DNA from: Bromus sterilis
Lineage: Eukaryota; Streptophyta; Magnoliopsida; Poales; Poaceae
Direction of reading: 5' to 3'
DNA length: 64,000 nt
Assembly: GCA_950022295.1 (NCBI GenBank)
Contig: OX465600.1
Location: forward strand, 235,187,782 to 235,251,781
A program made the translations under genes and the position numbers. Positions within the stretch are counted from its first letter, which is position 1. Every line of letters starts with the position of its first letter. Shown here piece by piece: positions 56,318 to 64,000 of this stretch. The notes beneath the pieces were generated by a model. That model was not told the DNA's origin and did not search any database. It saw only the letters and a program-made list of their open reading frames with translations.

Positions 56318-59300
56318 TGTAACATCCCAAAATTCTCCGAATTTTGGAATGTTAATAAAATTAAATAGATAATGATTGTTTTGCCTGATATGTTTGATCT
56401 TCTCTGGAATTAAAAAAAACTTTTGGTGTTGAAATGAATATTAAAGAGAGAGGGAATAAAATGACTTTCCCTAATATTCACCGTTGGTGTTTTGGAATTT
56501 ATTATTTAAAAACAAAACCAACAAAATAAAATGAGAGAAGGTAATATGACTCCTTCAACTTATTAAAAGTTTGGAAAAGGTTTAAATCTTTATTGGAATT
56601 CTTTTGAATATTCAAAACATTTTTCAACCCATGGCAGTTCGCTGGAGAGGATATAAAAGGACTTATCCCCATTTTTAATCCGTTGAAAAATATTTTAAAA
56701 TATTTTTGGGGGACTTTTTAATTTTACTTTGGAGTTATAAATATTTTCTAAAATTATTTTTGGGAATTTATTTATGCTCCGGAAAAGTTTTTAAATCAAT
56801 TTTCCGAGTTTTCGGTATTTTTAAAATGCCAGAAAACTATTTAAAAATATTTAAAAATAAGTTGCAAAGTTTTTATTTTTATTTAATATTTTGGTCAAGC
56901 CAAAAATTCAATTTTATTATTTTAAAATATTGGCGAAGACAGAATTTTAAAATAAATTTCCGTGATTTTTCTAATATTGTTTTGGGCCTAACGGGCCTGC
57001 TCTGTTTTTTTCCCGCAGACCGATTTTGTAGTTATCTCGCATTTAAAAAAAAAAGATTAGGGGCTGGCTATAAATAGCCCCGATTAGGGCTAAATTATTT
57101 TCGCTTAGCGTTTTTAGGGTTAGACTAATCTAATCCGCGGGACCCGCCGCCGCCGACGTCATCGTCGGAATCTCGCCGGAGCATCACTGGAATTTCGCCG
57201 GAGCATCACCGAAGTTGCGTTTTCGCGTTTTTTAGCGGTATTTCTTCGCGTGCCGCCGTGTGCCGCCGTCCTCACCTCGCCGGAGTAGCCGCGCCGCCCC
57301 GCCGCCTGCTCGACGCCACGGCCGGCCGCCGCCCGTGCAACATGGCCGACCTGGCCGGCTGCGCACCTCGCGCCCGTGGCCGCGCGCCCCTGGCCGCCGC
57401 GCCTCGGCCGCACCCTCCCGCGGCTGGCCGCCGCCGCCCCCGGCGCTCGCCCCAGCCGGCCTGAGCCGGAGCCGCCCGTGCTCCCGTAGCCATGGCCGGT
57501 CTCCCCTGTGCCCGTGCGTGGCCGTGGGAAGAAGAAGAGGATTGGAAAAAAAAAGTTAGAAAAACGTTTCAAAAAAAATTTGTTTTTTTTTAAGATCTGG
57601 ATCCAAACCGCCCGGGGACCCGATCGCGTTTTTCGTAAAAATTTTATTTATGTACGGGTCCTTTTTACAGTAGAACCCCCCGGTACCCCCATTTTTCACC
57701 CGATACCGTTTTCGCGACTACTTTTTAACCGTAACTCGGAATTGGGCGATTCCAGTTGCGTTGCGACCGTGTAGAAATTTTATAGCCAGTAGACCTAGTG
57801 TTACAGAAGTTTGAAGTTTTTAAATTTGGATCCAAGCTGATCCAAATTTGAATTTCTGGCAGTCGTAACCTTTTACCGGTGCTCTCGTTGTGCCGTTCCT
57901 TTTTGCCATAGTTTTTATTTGACAAGTACTTTAAGTTTAGCTACTGTTAGACAAGTTTTTCTACTGTTCTTTGAATGTTTGTTATTGTTTGAGCATAATT
58001 GTATTGAATATATGATTGATTGGTGCTATGTTTGCTCGTATAGATTGTCCGGAGTGTGCCGCCTCATATTGTGAGGATTGTGACCGTCAGGACCAGCAAG
58101 AAGGCAAGTGATGCTTTGACCATACTCATACCTATATTTTCTATATGCATTATGTTAGGAAATATCACTCTATTGCATGATAGGTAGTTTATTTTACTGT
58201 TGCTGCAAAACCAGTTAGGATAGCCACATGTTTTGACTTGTCTACCGTAGATCAACCTAGTCGTGTTGTTACTCTATTGCTATGCTTTGTAGACGAGGTT
58301 GGGCTGTGACAATTCATGGAGTGCATGTGAGCTATTTAATAAACCGTGTAGCAACTTTATAATAAATAGAAATCACTTCTGGACGGGCGGGTTGCATCCC
58401 GGTAGTTGTGGCTCGGTTGAGGACAGTGCCGGGGTTAAATGCACCCAATGGTTGTTTTGGTGGTGAACCGGGTGCGTCATGGCGAGTACCATCTGACGCA
58501 GTGGGCGTCGTCCAGGCTCAAAAAGATCAGACATGCAATATTACTAGTAGCTTCCGTGTACAGCCACTGGCTATATGGGCTCTGGCTTAGCACGAGTACG
58601 TTGTGGGGAACCTGGCCCTGGTAGCTAGCTGATGTAGATGTGTGGTTAGGTGTACCGGCTACCAAAGGGTGGAGGCAACCTCTTCAGAAAGTCTTTGTCT
58701 CAATCTTCGGGTTGAGTCCAGTGAGGAACGTGTACAACCTCTGCAGAGTGTATAAACTGATCATGATTAGCCGTGTCCACGGTTACGGACGAACTATGAG
58801 CAACTAGTCAGTACTGTTGATGAATGGTCTTGACAGATGAACACTTAATAATAATTTGGTTGGGACAAGAGTAGCATCGGTTGCTGTGTGTTACAGGTAG
58901 AATTCAACTTAAAATTTTGACTAGTTTAGTTCAGGAGAAAATTGGCTTTCTGCAAAAATTAAACCATAAGCCTTTCCTTTGACTTACCTTGCATGTAGTT
59001 GTAGGTCCTTTATATAAACTTTTCCGTGTCACTTGCCATACAAATCAGATGTACTGACCCATTGTCGGGCTGTAACCTTCGGTGTTGCAGGTTTTTCAAA
59101 CGATCAGTAAGGTGCGTTTAGGGGTTGCGAGTCTACACTCAGCATGTTCGCATGTGGCTGTTGATGGACTCCATGTTATTTGCTTTTGCTTCCGCTATAT
59201 TTATATTGAATAAGCTAGCCTTGAGCTATGCAACTTGTTATTTTTTTTACTCTGGATCATACGTTGTAATAATGATGCACTTGTACTTTGATATACATCT

Positions 59301-59386
59301 ATTATACTGTGTGTGCCAGCGAGTTCGATCCAGAGACTGGCACTTGAGCACAGAGACTTCAATTCGATGTGAATTGGGTCGTTACA
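56318..59386 (+). repeat. 5' LTR of element G (3,069 bp)
   Basis: TGTAACATCCCAAAATTC to GGGTCGTTACA. It has an AT-rich U3, TATA box at 57069, a GC-rich leader about 57140-57480, then a longer AT-rich part with the palindrome ccgtgtccacgg at 58771-58782. About 1.5 kb of it (57590-59050) is missing from the 3' LTR. Confidence 0.92.
57069..57076 (+). promoter_or_regulatory. TATA box in the 5' LTR of element G
   Basis: tataaata in ggctggctataaatagcccc, about 750 bp into the LTR and 60 to 70 bases before the GC-rich leader. The same site is kept in the 3' LTR (62865-62872). Confidence 0.75.
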
Positions 59387-59388
59387 GA

Positions 59389-59400
59389 TGGTATCAGAGC
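59389..59400 (+). other. Primer-binding site of element G
   Basis: tggtatcagagc, complementary to initiator Met-tRNA, two bases after the 5' LTR. Confidence 0.88.
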
Positions 59401-60024
59401 AGTGTGTTGACTGTAGGTTCGTAACCCTAGAAAATGGATAGAAAAAGCCATAGGAACAAAATTATTTTATCACTCCTTGACCCCTTACTCTCTCACTGGT
59501 ATTTCTCATCTATTATTCATCTTCTAAAACTCCTCATCTTGTTTTACTATGAATACCCCTTGAATTGTTTATACCTTGGAAGACAAGACATTTGAGAAGA
59601 ACATCATCAACCTCGTGGATCGATTGGAGTTATGATTATCGGAACTAGAAGGAATAACCTACGGTGATCAATAAGTTTGACACTATGAGAGGAATTTTTA
59701 AGATCAGCTTAGCTGAGGAGGATGAAGCTTAGAATCAGACCACCACCTTTTAGGTGAAGTTAGATGAACGAATTTCGCGTAGCGTGATGAGATCGTATGT
59801 CTTGCACATATGACCTTACCCTATGAGTTGTTTGTGTGTTTTGACTGTTGTGACTGTAGTGTTTGTTGTTATGTGTTACTGTCGACCGTAGGTGTTTTTG
59901 CCGCTTTCTTGTTTGAGTGCATATGCTTGGTGTTACCTTAGTTTGTTTTCTTGTCGGTGTTATAGTTTTGTCCTAACCTTGTCGTATGGGCTTAATAGAT
60001 GGAGTATGAAGTAGGACTCGTCAT
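59401..60024 (+). other. Leader and degraded 5' gag region of element G
   Basis: No long open frame. The segment about 59600-59780 may be the remnant of the gag N-terminus, with several stops. Nothing else recognised. Confidence 0.45.
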
Positions 60025-60576
60025 ATGCACATGAAGATAAACAAGGTTGGAAGTGAGGACATGGTCCCCTATGCAGTTAAGTACTTGGTAGGAGAGGCTG
60101 CTACTTGGTGGAGAATGCACCAAGCAATTGACGAATCACGAAGGAAAATTACTTGGAGGGAGTTCACTAAAATTTTGTTGGGATCCCGCCTTTTCATCCC
60201 GACGCAAAGGACGGTAACCCTTAAGAGGATCCGTGCATGTACAATTTGCGGAGAAACAGGACACTCCTATGAGGGACACCAAGATGGATGTCCCTATCGT
60301 GAAGAAATTCACTCGGGTGAAGAATGCCCCACTGCACAAGTCACATGTTTTACGTGTGAAGGAAACGATCATTACCCCGCTCAGTGTCAATTTTTCATCG
60401 TGACACAACAAGTGGTTGAACATCAAAAGGAAGAAATGAAGAAAGCTATCCAAGAATTGAAGGAAGCACCCGTGAAGAAGAAAAAGAAGGACATTAGCCA
60501 CATTCATTGTTTTCGGTGCAGGAACATGGGACACTACATCAATACGTGTCCAGAATTGAAAAGAAAGAAGAAGTGA
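60025..60576 (+). pseudogene. gag: gag fragment of element G with zinc knuckles
   Basis: The open frame starts mid-domain with the end of a gag capsid region (YLVGEAATWWRMHQ, TWREFTKILL) and goes on to a series of Cys/His motifs. CFTCEGNDHYPAQC and CFRCRNMGHYINTC are complete CCHC knuckles, while CTICGETGHSYEG has a longer gap to its last Cys. A Lys-rich end (ELKRKKK) precedes the stop at 60576. It would bind nucleic acid for packaging. No pol follows. The capsid part is short compared with a full gag, so this copy is probably degraded at its N-terminus; the Met at 60025 is only the first in the open stretch. Confidence 0.78.
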
Positions 60577-61173
60577 ACATGGGAGCAAAGACGTCGACAT
60601 ATTGAAGCTTATGTTTTGCGATTGGAGAATAGAATATTCGTAGGTGTGCACTAAGTGTACGTTGTTACCTTTTCTTTGTTAGCTGGAGTGGTGGATCGAT
60701 GCATTGTTTTGCTGTGGATTAACTAGATGTTTATGTCATGATTGTTTTGTTAAGTTTGGTCTTGTACCCTGTGACCCCGTTAAGTCTTGTTTTGATTGAT
60801 GTGATGTGTTGTGCTTTGTGTGTTTTCTATGCGAGTAGAATAAGCTTACGTTACCTTAGACCCCTTATCTAATTAGTATGCTTCGAGACTGAAGAAGGCA
60901 CATCAACAAGAAGAATAAATTGGCAAGTGACTCAACGAATACGAGGATTACTTCAACAACGCGAAACTGAAGCTACCATCATTGAAGACCTGGAAGATTC
61001 AAGTTTCTACAGCTACACATCAAAACTTATTTAAAAAACTAGTGTGATGTTTGTATGGGTATGTCTCGCTGTCTCTCTCTCTACCTCGCTATCTACATTC
61101 TATTCCCCCTCATCTAAATTCCTAAACTAAAGAAGCTACTACAAGGGCTGCTAATGTCAAGGCTGGAATAAAT
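60577..61173 (+). other. Internal region of element G without recognised genes
   Basis: T-rich then CT-rich sequence with a (ct)n run near 61072-61085. No gene seen; pol would be here in a complete element. Confidence 0.5.
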
Positions 61174-61449
61174 ATGGATGCAACCGATGCTGAGTTCAAA
61201 GTTAACCTCTTGTGCCAATATCTTACGACAAGCAAGCCCAATCTTGCTGAAGGGAGAACTCTGGAGGAAGTTGTAGTCCACCAGTACACGTTTTATAGAA
61301 GTTTGCGAAAACCTGAGAGTTGTGAGGAAACGATAGATGTTATTGGTTTGTTTGCAGAACCATGGATTTATCAGGACCCAGTTCAAGATAAGGAGGACTT
61401 CTGCAATGCTTGTGAGGATGACCGAGTGTTAGATTGCGAGATTCACTAA
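61174..61449 (+). other. Short open frame of unknown nature in element G
   Basis: 91 codons from MDATDAEFKVN, acidic, ending CNACEDDRVLDCEIH. The end has a CxxC but no full zinc-binding motif that I can name. It could be a coding remnant of the parent element. I do not recognise it and do not call it a gene. Confidence 0.25.
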
Positions 61450-62098
61450 ACCATGTACAAGGTAATGATTTGGGTGCGGAATGGATTGATCACCATGACG
61501 ACTACTCTTATTATTCGCTCTTGCTATGCGGGATTGTAAATCTTGAGTGACTTACCTATAGCAGAGAGACGACGATGTTAAGCCTAAACCATAGAATGGT
61601 ACGATGTGTGACCCCTGTAGGAGATTACCGTTTGTGTTATACGGTGAGTATGGACCAAGACCATTTATTGCAGGTATCCCGCCATAATATTCATGATGAC
61701 CACCAAGAGAGAAATCGATAGTTGTTTAGTAGTGGCATCTGAGCTGTCAGCCATGAAGTCTCAGTACTTGGAAGACCACTCTCTTGCTAAGGAATGGAAA
61801 CCTCAAAGGAGGAGTTCGTGAAACCTCGAAGACCGAAGGTGAAATCCGTACGAAGAATGTCATCGATGGATTAAGATACTGGAAGCCCACACTTGTGATG
61901 AAGAATTCAATGCCCCAACGGAGTAGGAAGATTATGTCTGAGGAGCTCGCTGAGGGAGCAAGCTTTTGAAGACCAAGTCGCTTTCCTTTTAAGGGTGGTA
62001 GCACCCTAGCTCATCGGAGGATCGATGGACTGTCATGAAGACCCGAACCCTAACCTTTGTTTCTAGCCTTTTCGAATCTCGAGGACGAGATTCCTTTT
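61450..62098 (+). other. 3' internal region of element G
   Basis: No convincing coding sequence. Ends with ctcgaggacgagattccttt, the sequence typically found before the 3' LTR in this group of Gypsy elements. Confidence 0.5.
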
Positions 62099-62111
62099 AA
62101 GGGTGGTAGTA
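62099..62111 (+). other. Polypurine tract of element G
   Basis: aagggtggtagta directly before the 3' LTR. Confidence 0.75.
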
Positions 62112-63664
62112 TGTAACATCCCAAAATTCTCCGAATTTTGGAATGTTAATAAAATTAAATAGATAATGATTGTTTTTCCTGATATGTTTGATCTTCTCTG
62201 GAATTAAAAAAAACTTTTGGTGTTGAAATGAATATTAAAGAGAGAGGGAATAAAATGACTTTCCCTAATATTCACCGTTGGTGTTTTGGAGTTTATTATT
62301 TAAAAACAAACCCAACAAATTAAAATGAGAGAAGGTAATATGACTCCTTCAACTAATTAAAAGTTTGGAAAAAGTTTAAATCTTTATTGGAATTCTTTTG
62401 AATATTCAAAACATTTTTCAACCCATGGCAGTTCGCTGGAGAGGATATAAAAGGACTTATCCCCATTTTTAATCCGTTGAAAAATATTTTAAAATATTTT
62501 TGGGGGACTTTTTAATTTTACTTTGGAGTTATAAATATTTTCTAAAATTATTTTTGGGAATTTATTTATGCTCCGAAAAAGTTTTTAAATCAATTTTCGG
62601 AGTTTTCGGTATTTTTAAAATGCCAGAAAACTATTTAAAAATATTTAAAAATAAGTTGCAAAGTTTTTATTTTTATTTAATATTTTGGTCAAGCCAAAAA
62701 TTCAATTTTATTATTTTAAAAATATTTGCGAAGACGGAATTTTAAAATAAATTTTCGTAATTTTTCTAATATTGTTTTGGGCCTAACGGGCCTGCTCTGT
62801 TTTTTTCCCGCAGACCGATTTTGTAGTTATCTCGCATTTAAAAAAAAAGAGATTAGGGGCTGGCTATAAATAGCCTCGATTAGGGCTAAATTATTTTCGC
62901 TTAGCGTTTTTAGGCTTAGACTAATCTAATCCGCGGGACCCGCCGCCGCCGACGTCATCGCCGGAATCTCGCCGGAGCATCACCGGAATTTCGCCGCAGC
63001 ATCGCCGAAGTTGCGTTTTCGCGTTTTTTCGAGGTATTTCTCCGCGTGCCGCCGTGTGCCGCCGTCCTCACCTCGCCAGAGTAGCCGCGCCGCCCCGCCG
63101 CCTGCTCGCCGACCTGGTCGGCTGCGCACCTCGCGCCTCGGCCGCGCCCTCCCGCGGCTGGCCGCCGCCGCCCCCGGCGCTCGCCCCAGCCGGCCGGAGC
63201 TGGAGCCTCCCGTGCTCCCGTATCCATGGCCGGTCTCCCCTGTGCCCGTGCGTGGCCGTGGGAAGAAGAAGAGGATTGGAAAAAAAAGTTAGAAAAATGT
63301 TTCGAAAAAAAAATTGTAACCTTCGGTGTGGCTGACCCATTGTCGGGCTGTAACCTTCGGTGTTGCAGGTTTTTCAACCGATCAGTAAGGTGCGTTTAGG
63401 GGTTGCGAGTCTACACTCAGCATGTTCGCATGTGGCTGTTGATGGACTCCACGTTATTTGCTTTTGCTTCCGCTATATTTATATTGAATAAGCTAGCCTT
63501 GAGCTATGCAACTTGTTATTTTTTTTACTCTGGATCATACGTTGTAATAATGATGCACTTGTACTTTGATATACATCTATTATACTGTGTGTGCCAGCGA
63601 GTTCGATCCAGGGACTGACACTTGAGCACAGAGACTTCAATTCGGTGTGAATTGGGTCGTTACA
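62112..63664 (+). repeat. 3' LTR of element G with internal deletion (1,553 bp)
   Basis: Matches the 5' LTR from 56318 to about 57585, then jumps to about 59055 and matches to the end. At the junction (about 63315-63332) there are extra bases, gtaaccttcggtgt, copied from just downstream. A smaller deletion of about 55-60 bases lies in the GC-rich leader (near 63107). TATA box at 62865-62872. Confidence 0.9.
62865..62872 (+). promoter_or_regulatory. TATA box in the 3' LTR of element G
   Basis: tataaata, copy of 57069-57076. From here transcription would run into Athila ORF1 sequence at 63665. Confidence 0.7.
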
Positions 63665-63669
63665 TCTGT
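63665..63669 (+). repeat. Target site duplication of element G, right copy
   Basis: tctgt, partner of 56313-56317. Confidence 0.92.
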
Positions 63670-64000
63670 TGAGTTTAAAATTTACAATGATCTTTTGACC
63701 ATGCCTTTGGAAAAGTTTTGTGAAATAATAGGTGTGCCGAACATTGGACTGACGGCGAAGATGAGCTCTCAGCCCTCCAAGATGAGAACCGTCTTCAACT
63801 CTCTCTGTAGCATGGATACAAGGGATATCCATCGGTCAAAAATCTCCAGCATTTTATTCCCACACCTCAGGTATTTTGCGTATTATATTGCTAGAGGGGT
63901 GTTAGCTCGTGACAACACAAGCAACATATATGCGCCGGATATTGCTATCCTGGAAACCGCCCTCTCAGGGAGGTTTGATTATAATGTGGGTGCCTTAATT
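63665..64000 (+). pseudogene. Athila ORF1-like protein, continued to the window edge
   Basis: Open through the window end, with motifs MPLEKFCEIIGVPNIG, DIHRSKISSILFPHLRYFAYY and GVLARDNTSNIYAPDIAILE, all typical of Athila ORF1 in grasses. It joins the first half (55983-56317) in frame once G and one copy of the duplication are set aside, so G is the only lesion visible in this gene. Confidence 0.75.

Larger units (their letters stand above)
56318..63664 (+). mobile_element. Gag-only Gypsy-type element G (plus strand, 7,347 bp)
   Basis: Two LTRs with TGTAACATCC starts and GTTACA ends, a Met-type PBS, a polypurine tract and a TCTGT target duplication. The 2.7-kb internal region codes only a gag fragment; I find no protease, RT, RNase H or integrase. 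It must depend on another element for its reverse transcription, like the TR-GAG/LARD classes described in plants. LTR start, PBS and polypurine context (gaggacgagattccttttaa) are those of Tekay/Del-like Gypsy elements. Confidence 0.88.
51275..64000 (+). mobile_element. Athila-type Gypsy element E (plus strand), 3' part outside the window
   Basis: The order is LTR (51275-52658), tRNA-Asp PBS, gag, protease, an LTR-like leader, and Athila ORF1, with element G inserted in ORF1. I find no reverse transcriptase, RNase H or integrase between protease and ORF1, so E seems to be a deletion derivative or a non-autonomous type. The 3' end and 3' LTR lie beyond 64000. It is inserted in element F. Confidence 0.85.

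Noticed and set aside
57159..57572. GC-rich open frames in the LTR of G on both strands (also 62955-63377)
   Set aside because: The two LTR copies differ by indels that change the frames; composition effect.

Overview
This window looks like intergenic DNA of a large grass genome, most likely Triticeae (wheat, Aegilops or barley group). I see no host gene, rRNA, tRNA gene or CRISPR array. Nearly every base belongs to nested transposable elements or tandem repeats: Gypsy LTR retrotransposons of the Tekay/Del and Athila types, a CACTA DNA transposon, a 5'-truncated LINE, a Stowaway MITE, and a long array of a 338-bp repeat that I recognise as the Afa/pAs1 family. Afa and Caspar-like CACTA sequence point to Triticeae; abundant Afa would fit a D genome, but that is inference. 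All comparisons were made by eye.

Layout, left to right. (1) 1-3671: the 5' end of Gypsy element A on the minus strand (PBS and a 3.6-kb LTR), inserted into the 5' LTR of B. (2) 3672-15981: Gypsy element B, plus strand, Tekay/Del type with 4.25-kb LTRs and a broken gag-pol. (3) 15982-16616: a piece of Athila-type LTR (D) into which B inserted. (4) 16617-20450: a CACTA transposon gene on the minus strand, cut off before its C-terminal end. (5) 20450-27120: CACTA subterminal repeats and two blocks of the 338-bp Afa repeat around a spacer rich in inverted repeats. (6) 27120-31764 and 45423-47400: a possible old transcription unit or CACTA remnant with a TATA box, two minisatellites and a possible poly(A) signal, interrupted by a LINE (27476-29729) and by element C. 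(7) 31765-45422: Gypsy element C, minus strand, complete with both LTRs and a GCTTA target duplication; same family as B, opposite orientation. (8) About 47400-51274: LTR and 3' internal part of a minus-strand Athila element F, carrying a Stowaway MITE. (9) 51275-64000: Athila element E, plus strand (LTR, tRNA-Asp PBS, gag, protease, Athila ORF1), running off the window. (10) 56318-63664: Gypsy-type element G with gag only, inserted in E's ORF1 with a TCTGT duplication.

Relative ages follow from the nesting: A is younger than B, B younger than the D LTR; C and the LINE are younger than the CACTA-like region; G is younger than E, and E younger than F. No element here looks autonomous. B and C carry different lesions in the same polyprotein, mostly CGA to TGA changes as expected from decay of methylated CpG. 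The most interesting signals are the Afa array with a three-unit higher-order duplication in a CACTA setting, a palindromic motif kept in the LTRs of three otherwise different Gypsy families, an LTR-like leader inside E ahead of ORF1, the gag-only element G with a templated-filler deletion in one LTR, and the two LTR variants of the B/C family with different GC-rich blocks.
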